Positions 23,345 to 31,682 of a stretch of DNA of 41,702 nucleotides are shown here, piece by piece. The first letter of the stretch is position 1. Every line of letters begins with the position of its first letter. Both the position numbers and the translations under genes were made by a program. Source of the stretch: a virus. The stretch covers positions 1-41,702 of IMG/VR virus record IMGVR_UViG_3300046530_000355; one strand, 5' to 3'. The notes beneath the pieces were generated by a model. That model had not been told where the DNA came from. It did no database searches and saw only the letters and a program-made list of their open reading frames with translations.

Positions 23345-23833
23345 TCACCCCTTGCGGGCTTCGCGCACCGCTTTATTGACCGCAGTCAGGATCATTCGCC
23401 GGATCTTTGGTTTCATGGCTCGATAGGTCGGGAAGATGTGCGGCTGCGCCGGTGAGCCCGGGTGCATTTGGCCTTTTCCGGCCGCAGCCTGCTTCTTGCC
23501 CAATACCGTACCGCCACCTTTTGCGGTGCTGTGTGGAGCGGTGCCAAATTCCAAGAAACGCCAGATGAACTTGGCGAAGATGCCAGTCGCCTGCGGATCC
23601 TTGGTGGCGGCAATATTGACGCGCTCTTGAGCCGGTCGGCTCGTCAGCAAGTCGCCGTCGATGCTTTCCATGTAGTCGAGCGTCGCGCCTGTAGGGGCAC
23701 GGCTGCGGATCTCCTCGGCAAGCTCATTGGCTGCCTTGATCTTCGCTTCGCCAGCATACCTCTCGATATTGGGCGCCAACTGATTGAGGCGGCGCATCAA
23801 GGCCTCTCGGCCCTGCAACTGCGCGGTCATCAT
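23345..23833 (-). CDS. HK97 gp10-like head-tail/tail protein
   Basis: A 162-residue protein with KAANELAEEIRSRAPTGA near the N-terminus and RFLEFGTAPH followed by GSPAQPHIFPTYRAMK, the signature of the HK97 gp10 family of connector/tail proteins. The ATG overlaps the upstream stop (ATGA). Confidence 0.8.
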   Translation of the reverse strand: MMTAQLQGREALMRRLNQLAPNIERYAGEAKIKAANELAEEIRSRAPTGATLDYMESIDGDLLTSRPAQERVNIAATKDPQATGIFAKFIWRFLEFGTAPHSTAKGGGTVLGKKQAAAGKGQMHPGSPAQPHIFPTYRAMKPKIRRMILTAVNKAVREARKG

Positions 23834-24174
23834 CCAGCTTCACCCTGCGTCGCCATGATGTCGATCATGCGGTTCTTCTGATCCATGTCGGCAACCGACG
23901 TGATGTTGAAGACCCTCGCGGGCGCACGCTTGTCGACGATCCGCCATGCCGTCGACACCTCGCGAGCGGCAGTGCAGCTCGGAATGCGGACTATGTATGG
24001 CTGCGTGCCGGTCAGGCGCTCGGCAATGACTGGCTCGCCACCCTTGAGAGGGATGAGTTCGGCGGTGGATTCGAATACGGTCTGGAATGGACCAGAGACC
24101 TCGTTGCCGAACCCGTCGTCAAGAGCTTCGCGACGTTGCATCAACACGATCTGGCGGCGTTTGCCGGCGCTCAT
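23830..24174 (-). CDS. Head closure / head-tail joining protein
   Basis: A 114-residue protein; ATG 24174 overlaps the previous stop (ATGA) and MSAGKRRQIVLMQRREALDD fits the head-closure family of HK97-like phages (SPP1 gp16-like). The beta pattern RVFNITSVADMDQKNRMIDIMA near the end is typical. Confidence 0.75.
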   Translation of the reverse strand: MSAGKRRQIVLMQRREALDDGFGNEVSGPFQTVFESTAELIPLKGGEPVIAERLTGTQPYIVRIPSCTAAREVSTAWRIVDKRAPARVFNITSVADMDQKNRMIDIMATQGEAG

Positions 24175-24314
24175 GCTCTCGCCTCTTGCCATCCCCAGCT
24201 ATGCCAAGCAAAGCTCCCCGCGGACGGCCAGCTATAGCCCAGGTCAGCGCCGAGGCGGACATCATAGACAAACTGGTAGTCCGCGCGAAGTTGGCGCAGT
24301 GCACGCTTGATCAT
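24171..24314 (-). CDS. Tiny connector-region protein, 47 aa
   Basis: A 47-residue ORF with ATGA overlaps at both ends, against the 59-residue gene upstream and the head-closure gene downstream. The sequence has several Trp and Tyr (YQFVYDVRLGADLGYSW). The double coupling is the main evidence. Function unknown. Confidence 0.6.
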   Translation of the reverse strand: MIKRALRQLRADYQFVYDVRLGADLGYSWPSAGSFAWHSWGWQEARA

Positions 24315-24490
24315 ATCTGCCTCTTTGGTGCGGGAACTTTGATGGCCGAGCCTTTGGCAACGGCCTCGGTTGCGCAGGCGCGTGTCACAGAATAGCGGCC
24401 ATCCTTGAATGGTCCGCCGTCTGGCTTGTAGGCGACAGTCACGGCCGGCGACGCTGACCAGCTATGCCTTGCCGTGAACTGGACCCACAT
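24311..24490 (-). CDS. Small head-module protein, 59 aa
   Basis: ATG 24490 overlaps the stop of the decoration-like gene (ATGA), and the stop overlaps the next ATG. MWVQFTARHSWSASPAVTVAY... to KVPAPKRQI is a strand-rich, basic sequence. Upstream in-frame codons are Arg-rich shadow and excluded. No family recognised. Confidence 0.6.
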   Translation of the reverse strand: MWVQFTARHSWSASPAVTVAYKPDGGPFKDGRYSVTRACATEAVAKGSAIKVPAPKRQI

Positions 24491-24900
24491 CAGAGGGAGA
24501 CGTTGGGGAATTGGATTGCGACGGACAGGAGTGTTGCCGACTTGGCGAGGCCGAGAAGGCAGACATATTCGCCTGCGCCGACATCTGCGATCGGACAAAC
24601 TCCGCCCGGCGTATCGGACAGGTAATAGGCGACACCGGGCGTGAGGGTGGCGCCGATAGTCACGTCGCCATTCTTCATAATTGAAACTGGCTGATTGAGC
24701 GACGCGCCATTGAGCGCGATCGCGATTGCCTTGCGGGCTTCAACGGTCGCAGAGTTGCTGTCGGCCAGCATCCACTTTCCGGTGGTGGAGCTCAGGTAGA
24801 TCGCCTTGCCGGCGGCAATCGTCTCGCCCGCCGTCCCGATATCGCGGGCGGCATTGCTGCTCGCGACGACGCTCGCTGCGGTAATCGTAATGTCTGCCAT
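24490..24900 (-). CDS. Putative capsid decoration protein
   Basis: A 136-residue Ala/Gly/Thr-rich beta protein (MADITITAASVVASSNAARD... AIAIALNGASLNQPVSIMKNGDVTIGATLTPGVAYYLS). The alternating pattern and AIAL-N-GA motif are typical of small head decoration/cement proteins (DUF2190-like). Location between connector genes supports a head role. Confidence 0.55.
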   Translation of the reverse strand: MADITITAASVVASSNAARDIGTAGETIAAGKAIYLSSTTGKWMLADSNSATVEARKAIAIALNGASLNQPVSIMKNGDVTIGATLTPGVAYYLSDTPGGVCPIADVGAGEYVCLLGLAKSATLLSVAIQFPNVSL

Positions 24901-24919
24901 GAAAGAGATCCTTTTGGTG

Positions 24920-25459
24920 TCATGCACCTCGACGATAATTGCAGAGCAGCGCGTCGAACGCTGTCCAGCCCGGCAGAGCAGCGTTCTCACGCTGTTCGTA
25001 GGCATCTGCGATCCAGAGGAGCATCGCGTGCCGGATTGACTTCGGCATGTCGGTGTAGCCGACTACAGCTGTCACTGTGATGCGCGAACCGGAGCGGGGG
25101 ATCGGCCACCGCTTGCCGTAGGCGGGCACTACCGAGGCCTCTAGGCCATCGGCCCGAAGCTCGTAATCCGACGCATCGACCGTCTGATTGTCGCCGTCGG
25201 TATCGACATACGAGATCGTCAGACTGGTCACAGGAGCGACCGGCAGCCGAACCATGTCGGCGAAGCAATCGCACTTTATCTCTACCGTCTGCGTCGCAAG
25301 CGGCGTGCCGGTGTATTTCTCGACGTAGTCTCGAGCGGCGGCGATGTATCCCTCGAAAAGGGCGTCATCGTCGTCGTGCAGGACTACGCATTGCCGCTTT
25401 GCATCGTCAGCCGTGATCGGCTCAGTCGGCGGTGTCGTCACCTTCGGCGGATACCACAT
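24920..25459 (-). CDS. Head-tail connector (gp6-like)
   Basis: A 179-residue protein, ATG 25459 (MWYPPKVTTPPTEPITADDAKRQ). The pattern of an N-terminal helix with DDDALFEGYIAAARDYVEKYTGTPLATQ and C-terminal MPKSIRHAMLLWIADAYEQRE is characteristic of phiE125 gp8/HK97 gp6-type connectors. It overlaps the previous gene by 38 bases. Confidence 0.8.
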   Translation of the reverse strand: MWYPPKVTTPPTEPITADDAKRQCVVLHDDDDALFEGYIAAARDYVEKYTGTPLATQTVEIKCDCFADMVRLPVAPVTSLTISYVDTDGDNQTVDASDYELRADGLEASVVPAYGKRWPIPRSGSRITVTAVVGYTDMPKSIRHAMLLWIADAYEQRENAALPGWTAFDALLCNYRRGA

Positions 25460-25640
25460 TGGCCTTGCCCTTCTTCTTCGAAGCGGGCGCTGCCGTAGCG
25501 GCCGGAGCCTGCGTGTCTGATGCGGTGGCAAATCCGGCCTCGATCAGGCGGGCAGCTTCGGCATCTTCAAATTCGTACTCGTCGCCGGGCGCCAAGTTGA
25601 AATCGGGACCGGACAAGCCGGCAGTCATCTTCAAAAGCAT
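25422..25640 (-). CDS. Small acidic head-module protein, 72 aa
   Basis: A short protein with DEYEFEDAEAARLIEAGFA followed by an Ala/Pro-rich linker and Lys-rich tail (KKKGKANVV). AGGAGG precedes the ATG. Similar small proteins sit between capsid and connector genes in many siphophages; function unknown. Confidence 0.65.
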   Translation of the reverse strand: MLLKMTAGLSGPDFNLAPGDEYEFEDAEAARLIEAGFATASDTQAPAATAAPASKKKGKANVVSAEGDDTAD

Positions 25641-25690
25641 GTCGCCTCCTAAAGCGTAGGCGGGCCAGCCGAAGCCAGCCCGCCAGTTGA

Positions 25691-26971
25691 TTAGGCCTGA
25701 CGCAGGTGCTTGATGGCAGCGGTGTCGGCGAGCTCACCGTCGAACCGGATGTAGCCTGCGATGCCGAGGTTCGGCCAGAACCGCTCGCGCATGACGCCGA
25801 TGACCGGAGAACCGACCTTGCGGACGAAATATTTGCCGAAGTCACCGAACAGCACCGAGCGATTTCCGGTGGCGAGGCCAGCCACGGCCTGGTTGATCGT
25901 GTAGCGATAGCTGAGCAGCGTACCGGGCACGCCTTTGGTAACGTCGCCCATCTGCCACAGGTAGTTGCCCTGACCGTCCTTCAGCTTGCGGATCGCCGCC
26001 AGAGTTGTGTCGTTGAACTGGAAGCCGACCTTCGGCGCCTGTCGATATGCCGGGTCGACCGAGTGGACAAGGTCGATGAGTTCGTCGGACGCGATGGCGC
26101 CGACGGCAGCAGCCGTCTTGCCAAGCGTGGAAGCATTGGAAACACCGTTCGGGGCGGACGTGCCGGTACCGACGGTCAGCTGAGCGTTCGCGATACGGCC
26201 TAGACGTTCGCCGAGCAGATCGCCGAGAACGGACTCGACGTTGAAGATGCTGTCCTGGGCGAGTTCCATCGAGAACTTGATGAATTTGGTGTCATAGACA
26301 TAGGCCTCGAGCTGCTTCTGGCCGAATGCGGCGTCGGCGGAGCCATCGTCAACGATGTCGGCGCCCTGGGTATGAGCAAAACCCGTGCCGTTCGTGTCGT
26401 CGATCGTCGGCATCTGAATGACGGCACCGGAGGCGGTGTTGAGCTCGGTGGTCACGCCCGGGTCATACATCGGACCCCAAGCCTTCATCGACTTGATGAG
26501 GACGTCAGCCAGTTCGGTCGGGACGGTGTAGCCGCCTGCCGCACCGGTGGTGGACGACTGGGCGCGATACTCTTCGCCCTGCTGGACGCCGGCCCTGAGG
26601 ACTGCGCGTTCTTCCGACCCGAGATTCGCGAGATCTGCGCCGGTGGCGATGAACTTGTAGAAGACGGAGCGGTAGGAAAGCTCACTGCCGGCGTCAGAGC
26701 CGGATGCGCGATCTTCCTTGCCGGCGCCAGGACGCTTGTTCTCGCGATCCTTGCGCGAACGCTCTTCGAAGCGGGCTTCGAGTGCAGCCTGGCGCTCTTC
26801 ACGTTCGATACCCTTTTCGACCTTGTCGAAGTCGGCCATGATCGTGTCGTGGCGGGCTTCAAGCTCGGCGGAGCGGGCTTCGTCAGTGTTGGCGGTGATT
26901 TCGTTCAGTGCCGCGCGTGCTTCCGTCATCAGACGGCCGCGCTTCTCCTGAAGCTCGGTAAGAGTTGCCAT
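25691..26971 (-). CDS. Major capsid protein, HK97 fold
   Basis: A 426-residue capsid protein. Residues 1-100 form a highly charged coiled coil (LTELQEKRGRLMTEARAALNE...), the scaffolding delta domain removed by the protease. The main part carries the HK97 pattern: YTVPTELADVLIKSMKAWGPM, AYVYDTKFIKFSMELAQDSIFNVES, LGERLGRIANAQLTVGTG, VHSVDPAYRQ and a C-terminal RFDGELADTAAIKHLRQ. Next to protease, portal and terminase genes. Confidence 0.9.
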   Translation of the reverse strand: MATLTELQEKRGRLMTEARAALNEITANTDEARSAELEARHDTIMADFDKVEKGIEREERQAALEARFEERSRKDRENKRPGAGKEDRASGSDAGSELSYRSVFYKFIATGADLANLGSEERAVLRAGVQQGEEYRAQSSTTGAAGGYTVPTELADVLIKSMKAWGPMYDPGVTTELNTASGAVIQMPTIDDTNGTGFAHTQGADIVDDGSADAAFGQKQLEAYVYDTKFIKFSMELAQDSIFNVESVLGDLLGERLGRIANAQLTVGTGTSAPNGVSNASTLGKTAAAVGAIASDELIDLVHSVDPAYRQAPKVGFQFNDTTLAAIRKLKDGQGNYLWQMGDVTKGVPGTLLSYRYTINQAVAGLATGNRSVLFGDFGKYFVRKVGSPVIGVMRERFWPNLGIAGYIRFDGELADTAAIKHLRQA

Positions 26972-27061
26972 TTAGGTCTCCAAAAATGTGGTGATGTTGG
27001 GATTGGCAGGACTGCGTCCGGCCCTCCGGCAATGCCGGGTGACGACAGCCATAGAGGCTGC

Positions 27062-27712
27062 TTAGGAGGCGTCCTGCCTGTCACCGGATGGTGACCGGAT
27101 GCCTCGAAATTTCTGTTCGGCGGATGCGCGGCGCTCGGCAACCCGGCGAGCTGCCGCGGCAGCGTTTTCCGCCTTGCGCTGCTCTTCGGTGCTGGCGGCC
27201 TCAACTTCGGCACGCGCAGCATCAAGAGATCGCTTCGCGAGCGTGGTGTCCTCATAGGCCGGCCACGCGACTGCCGACACCTCCAGAAGCTCAAGCTTCT
27301 CGATCGTCCGCACGGGCGTGTCGCCGGTTTCGTCCCAAGTTTCCTTGGTGACGCGGAATCCGAAGCTCATGCCGCTGATGTCGCCGCGCTCGACAAGTTC
27401 CCACAGGTCATTGCCGTCGCTGGTGTTCGGAATGTCGATCTCGACCCTGAGGCCGGTACCGTCTTCCGACAACCGAAGCGTTCCGCTCTTGGTCCTTCCG
27501 ATCACCCGTCCCGTGTCGTGGTCGACAAGGGCGCGAATATCGCCTTTGATGGCGTCGGAGAATGCGCCGGGAGCAATCTTCTCCTGGAAGTATCCGCCGA
27601 TGTCGGTCAGCCGCTCAAAGACGGCCGCGTAGCCCACGAGCGTGCGCTTATCGTCTTCGGCTCGATGCTCAACCTCAGCGATATTGCTGCGTTTCTCGAT
27701 GTCTTTGATCAT
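27062..27712 (-). CDS. HK97-type prohead protease (S78)
   Basis: A 216-residue serine protease: LVGYAAVFERLTDIGG..FQEKIAPGAF, catalytic His65 in ALVDHD and Ser116 in GMSFGF, as in the U9/S78 family. The C-terminal 60 residues are a charged Ala/Glu/Arg helix that may act as extra scaffold. ATG overlaps the portal stop (ATGA). It matures the prohead by cutting the capsid delta domain. Confidence 0.85.
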   Translation of the reverse strand: MIKDIEKRSNIAEVEHRAEDDKRTLVGYAAVFERLTDIGGYFQEKIAPGAFSDAIKGDIRALVDHDTGRVIGRTKSGTLRLSEDGTGLRVEIDIPNTSDGNDLWELVERGDISGMSFGFRVTKETWDETGDTPVRTIEKLELLEVSAVAWPAYEDTTLAKRSLDAARAEVEAASTEEQRKAENAAAAARRVAERRASAEQKFRGIRSPSGDRQDAS

Positions 27713-28989
27713 GCGGCTTTCGCCTCACCTGCTTGATTGTCGTTGGCCGGCTTTGGCACGCTTTGCTGCGTGTTCTGCTGGCCGAGGGGCACTGTCGCGC
27801 CCTGAATGTGGAGCTTGTCGGCCTCGCCGCCCTTGAGAGGCAGGTTTTCCTTCTCGCGAACTTCATCCGGCGTGCGGATGCCGTTCTGGATAGCCAGGCC
27901 CCATCCTTCCATGCGGGTCTTGAAGTCGCCGCGAAGCAGCCCGTCGAGATTGTGCTCGATGTAACGATTGCCGCCACGGCCGAAGAACTTGAGGTTCAAT
28001 TCGTCCTCTAGCGCCTTGGTCCATTGGCCGATCAGGTGCTTTACGAGGTGCAAATCCTGCTGTTCGGCATTGCTGAACGTCGCGCGGCTCAGATCCTGCA
28101 AGAAAACGGGCGGAAGCTGGTAGGCTCTCGCGATTTCCTCGACCTGAAAGCGGCGCGCCTCGATCATCTGGCCTTTGGCAGGATCCAGACCGACAGGCGA
28201 CAGGTCATACCCGGGCGGGATGGGGAAAACCGATTCCCCCGCGCCCTTGGCCGCGTCCACGGAGCGCTTGATATCGTCCTGCGCCCTTCTCAGGGCATCA
28301 CCGTTGGCCGGCAACGGACCTTTCAGCGCGAGCGGAGGAACGCCGCCGCCGGCAAAGAAGTTCGAGCCGTAATCGTTCATCGCGATTGAGAGCTGAATCG
28401 CCTTCGATGCCTGCGCAATCGGCCCATAGTGCTTCAATCCGCAGCTGCGCCGCATGAATGAAACGTCGATAACGTCCGTCGCCTCGTAGTCCCGGCCCTC
28501 GAATTGATAGACGACCTTGAGACCCACCCGCTTGATGGTGGTCTTGGTCGGATCCATCGGCCAAAGGGAGTCGATGCCTTGCGCCGTACGCTCGATATAG
28601 GCTAGCCCACGACCATGCGTGAAGACCTGTCCCCAGAACCATTGCCAAAAGGCAAAGGCGCCGATCGTATCGTTGGGCGCCGCGTTGACGACGATCTCAA
28701 GCTTCCCGGTGACGCGCTTGGCACCATCCTTGCTGTCTCGATAAGCGTGCCGCGGGATCGACGCCAGAGTTCTCGACATGAACGCCACCGCGGCCCATAC
28801 GGCCGGAACGGTCAAAGCGCTGTCCACGGTCACGGACGGCAATGTCACCGAGTTGATGCCGAAGAATGCCATGAAGTTCTCTGAACTCACCGGCACTGTC
28901 GGGTTTTCGATGGTTGCGCCGGGCGTAGCGCGCGTTTCTGCGGGTTTCTCCGCGTTTCGGCGGCCTAAGCCAAAATTCCAAGCCATCAT
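27709..28989 (-). CDS. Portal protein, HK97 family
   Basis: A 426-residue portal with typical segments: FFGINSVTLPSVTVDSALTVPAVWAA-type start, VAFMSRTLASIPRHAYR, FWQWFWGQVFTHGRGLAYI, MRRSCGLKHYGPIAQ, and FQVEEIARAYQLPPVFLQDL. It forms the dodecameric DNA channel at the capsid vertex. C-terminal tail contains KPANDNQAG. The start overlaps the TerL stop (ATGA). Confidence 0.9.
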   Translation of the reverse strand: MMAWNFGLGRRNAEKPAETRATPGATIENPTVPVSSENFMAFFGINSVTLPSVTVDSALTVPAVWAAVAFMSRTLASIPRHAYRDSKDGAKRVTGKLEIVVNAAPNDTIGAFAFWQWFWGQVFTHGRGLAYIERTAQGIDSLWPMDPTKTTIKRVGLKVVYQFEGRDYEATDVIDVSFMRRSCGLKHYGPIAQASKAIQLSIAMNDYGSNFFAGGGVPPLALKGPLPANGDALRRAQDDIKRSVDAAKGAGESVFPIPPGYDLSPVGLDPAKGQMIEARRFQVEEIARAYQLPPVFLQDLSRATFSNAEQQDLHLVKHLIGQWTKALEDELNLKFFGRGGNRYIEHNLDGLLRGDFKTRMEGWGLAIQNGIRTPDEVREKENLPLKGGEADKLHIQGATVPLGQQNTQQSVPKPANDNQAGEAKAA

Positions 28990-30656
28990 GCCGCCTTGTT
29001 GAGTGAGAATTCAGGATCGTCCCAGGGGCTCGACATGCTGGCTGCGCCCTCGTAGGTGCCGGCCATTGCCGTCGCCATCGTCAGCGCTACTGCGCCGTCG
29101 ATGCGTCCTCTGGACTTTTGCTTGTCGAGTTTGCGGTTGCCGCTTGGATCCGGCCGCACCGTCGCATTCATCATGCACATGGTCAGGACCGGATGGCCGC
29201 CATGGACCATCTGCTTGTTGAGAAGGATGGCCTCGAGCGACCTGAGTGCCGGCGACATGGAGGCGTAGCCCTGCCCAAACTGCTCGAATATGGCGTGATC
29301 GCCCTCAAGCTGCTCTTCGGTGAAGCCTACCTTCAACAACCACGGCTTGAGGTGTCGCCAGTTCCATCGGTCGAAAGCGATCTTCCGGATGTCTAGCCGC
29401 TGCGAGAGATCGAACAGATGGTAGGCGACGAACTCGTAGTCGACCGTCGGCCCGGGCGTCGTATCAAGGAACCTCTGACCATCTTCGTCAGGCTTATTCC
29501 ATATGTCGTACGGCACGCGGTCAGCCTTCGCCTTGTCGCGCAGCGCATCACCTGGCAGCCAGAATGTAGGCTTGACACCCCATACAGTGCCGATGTCCGT
29601 CTCCTTTGGCGCCACCAGCACCAGAGCAGTCAAGTCCGACACTTCGGAAAGGTCTAGCCCGCCGAAAACCGGAAGGCCTTCGAATTCATGAACTGCGCCG
29701 TCACAGGCGCGCCAGATAGCCGGGGAAACAAACGGCGCCGATGCGTCGATACGCTGATTGAGATGCAGCCAGCGGAAACTGGCTTCCTCGGTCGGCTGTC
29801 GAGAGGCTCGCTCCGCATCGTCCCGCACCGCGGTGACCGACTTGAAGAAGCCGAGCGCCGGGTTTGCGGCCTTCCATGCAGCCTCGTCCAGCACGTCGCA
29901 ATCTGCGGGCGCGCTATACAAGTGGCTGACAATACGCGGCGCCTTCGATGTCTCGGCGTCGTCCAACCATCTGGAAAACAAGTCGCCGTCGGTGGCAGCC
30001 TGGGTGGAGATGGCGAACACCATCGCCTTGTCGCCGTAGGCGCCCTGCGAGGTAACGATCGCCTCAACGAAATCATCCGTCGGCCCTTTGATCTGACCGA
30101 CCTCGTCGAGGATAGCCAGGATTGGGGAGCCGCCGTGTGCGCTCTTCGCCTCAGCTGAACTGGCCTGATACTCCACATTCATGGACAGGCCGATGATCAT
30201 TTTGCCGGATGGGACGATGCGCACCAGCTTCGACAGCTTCGGCGACATCATGCACATCTTGCTGGCGTAGTTGTAGACTTCGGCAGCCTGCTTACGCGAA
30301 CGCGCGCCGGACATGATGCGGCTGTTCTGGTAGGCCTCAGGCCCAACGATGTGGGCCAGCAGAAGGCAGGCGATCGTCGCCGTCTTCGAGTTCTTGCGTG
30401 CAATCGACAGGTAGGCGCGTGCCGTGCCTGCGGGATTGTCATAGGTGCTGAGGATGAACGCCTCTTGGAACGGCAACAGCTTGATCGGCTGACCGACGAG
30501 CTCGCCCTCGGGCACCACCAGATATTCTTCGATGAACCGGCAAACCCGCTCCCCGCGCGAAAGCTTGCCGTTCGCCAGTTTTCGCCAGTCTCTCAGTCTC
30601 GGGATCGGCCCGCACTTGATCGCGGCAAGCGTCGATGCAGGAAGTTTTGCGGGCAT
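28986..30656 (-). CDS. Terminase large subunit (HK97 type)
   Basis: A 556-residue packaging motor. ATPase: Walker A-like SIARKNSKT (residues 84-92), Walker B ILAILDEVG (179-187) with Glu, coupling motif FAIST. Nuclease domain: GGLDLSEVSD (about 335) and RGRIDGAVAL near the C-terminus with acidic metal ligands. It translocates and cuts phage DNA together with the small subunit coded next to it. Confidence 0.9.
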   Translation of the reverse strand: MPAKLPASTLAAIKCGPIPRLRDWRKLANGKLSRGERVCRFIEEYLVVPEGELVGQPIKLLPFQEAFILSTYDNPAGTARAYLSIARKNSKTATIACLLLAHIVGPEAYQNSRIMSGARSRKQAAEVYNYASKMCMMSPKLSKLVRIVPSGKMIIGLSMNVEYQASSAEAKSAHGGSPILAILDEVGQIKGPTDDFVEAIVTSQGAYGDKAMVFAISTQAATDGDLFSRWLDDAETSKAPRIVSHLYSAPADCDVLDEAAWKAANPALGFFKSVTAVRDDAERASRQPTEEASFRWLHLNQRIDASAPFVSPAIWRACDGAVHEFEGLPVFGGLDLSEVSDLTALVLVAPKETDIGTVWGVKPTFWLPGDALRDKAKADRVPYDIWNKPDEDGQRFLDTTPGPTVDYEFVAYHLFDLSQRLDIRKIAFDRWNWRHLKPWLLKVGFTEEQLEGDHAIFEQFGQGYASMSPALRSLEAILLNKQMVHGGHPVLTMCMMNATVRPDPSGNRKLDKQKSRGRIDGAVALTMATAMAGTYEGAASMSSPWDDPEFSLNKAA

Positions 30657-30663
30657 TCATCAC

Positions 30664-31143
30664 CTAGCCCGGACGGGCAAGCAGATCGTCCTCTAGCGGG
30701 TTGTCCCCTTCGATGTCCTTCGCTGCGTCGCGCCTCTTGGCGGCGTCCCTCGCCTCGCCCTGAACGGCGCGGGCGTGAAGGGCTAGCGATCGGCGGAAGG
30801 AAAGGATCGAACTGGCGTGCATCTGCACGATCGTTTTGCGCGGATTGGCAACGGGCGTGCCTTTTTCGGAGTAGGCCACACCGCCCTCGTCCCGCAGGAG
30901 CTTTTGCTCGCGCACCAGGTCGGCCATCGTTCTGGCCAGCATGGCCGCGAGCTCAAGCTGATGGTCGGACCATTCCGACCGAGCGAACTCGGCAACCACA
31001 TTTTTGAAGAACGGATGATCCTCGTCATCAAGCGGCACGTTGGCCGGCGGCAGGATCTCGATGGCTGCCTTAGCCATGACGCGCACGGCCTCAGCGGCGC
31101 TGTCTATGCGCGCCTTCCTCTTCGCCATGTCGTGGACCCTCAT
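30664..31143 (-). CDS. Terminase small subunit
   Basis: About 159 residues, with ATG 31143 (GAGG upstream) or ATG 31128. Helical composition, ANPRKTIVQMHASSILSFRRSLALHARA pattern and EDHPFFKNVVAEFARSEWSDHQLELAAMLA fit P27/HK97-like small terminases. It recognises the packaging site and is directly upstream of the large subunit. A sigma70-type promoter with an operator in its spacer lies about 130 bases upstream. Confidence 0.8.
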   Translation of the reverse strand: MRVHDMAKRKARIDSAAEAVRVMAKAAIEILPPANVPLDDEDHPFFKNVVAEFARSEWSDHQLELAAMLARTMADLVREQKLLRDEGGVAYSEKGTPVANPRKTIVQMHASSILSFRRSLALHARAVQGEARDAAKRRDAAKDIEGDNPLEDDLLARPG

Positions 31144-31274
31144 CTGGCCGCCTCGCACGCTTGCGCACGCGGGAGGCAAAAAACTGTATTAGCACTAACG
31201 CTGTTGGGGGCCGCCGGTAAGGCAGCCGGGCCGGCCAGAGACCGACCCACCCCCTCCCGTCCACCAAACCTTCC

Positions 31275-31303
31275 ATCATATCACGACATAACGTGATCGT
31301 CAA
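31275..31303 (-). promoter_or_regulatory. Strong sigma70-like promoter with operator in spacer
   Basis: On the minus strand: TTGACG (31303-31298), exactly 17 bases, TATGAT (31280-31275). The spacer contains the inverted repeat ATCACG-N6-CGTGAT (arms 31297-31292 and 31285-31280). The region is AT-rich against the surrounding genes. It reads into the small terminase and the structural operon. A repressor bound in the spacer would block RNA polymerase, so this could be the lysogeny-controlled late promoter. Confidence 0.6.
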
Positions 31304-31349
31304 GCACAAAATTCGATGATATCAAATATAATCCAATATATTTTCCGGT

Positions 31350-31643
31350 CTATCCGAGTTCAATCGGGTACCCGTTCAGATCATACGTCGCGATCTTCTT
31401 GCCGTGATCCATCATCTGCTTTGCACTATCGTGATGATGCTTGCACAATGATTGCAGGTTGCGCGGATCATGGAATAATTCCATGTCGCCTTTGTGGGCC
31501 TTTCGGTGATCTACTACATCGGCGGCCGTGACATCTTCTGTGACCAGGCAGAACTCGCAGAGCGGCTGCATCGCAAGCTGATACTCGCGCAGTCGCTTCC
31601 ATGCTGCTGTCTGATATAGATGGTGCCAGTCGTTGCGGGCCAT
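31350..31643 (-). CDS. HNH endonuclease, phage packaging type
   Basis: A 97-residue HNH protein with zinc ligands CEFC (Cys29/32) and CKHHH (Cys67), DHRKAH (Asp45-His46), and N62. HNH proteins of this size lie next to terminase genes in HK97-like phages and are needed with the terminase for specific DNA cleavage in several phages. It is upstream of the small terminase. Confidence 0.85.
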   Translation of the reverse strand: MARNDWHHLYQTAAWKRLREYQLAMQPLCEFCLVTEDVTAADVVDHRKAHKGDMELFHDPRNLQSLCKHHHDSAKQMMDHGKKIATYDLNGYPIELG

Positions 31644-31682
31644 AGTGTCACCGTAGATTGGTGCCGGCAGCAGCTATCGAAC

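Noticed and set aside
26372-27094. 240-residue plus-strand ORF over the capsid gene
   Set aside because: Antisense to a convincing HK97 capsid frame.
31350-31643. HNH gene as a homing endonuclease
   Set aside because: Its size, motifs and place beside the terminase match the packaging HNH class, and there is no intron or intein.
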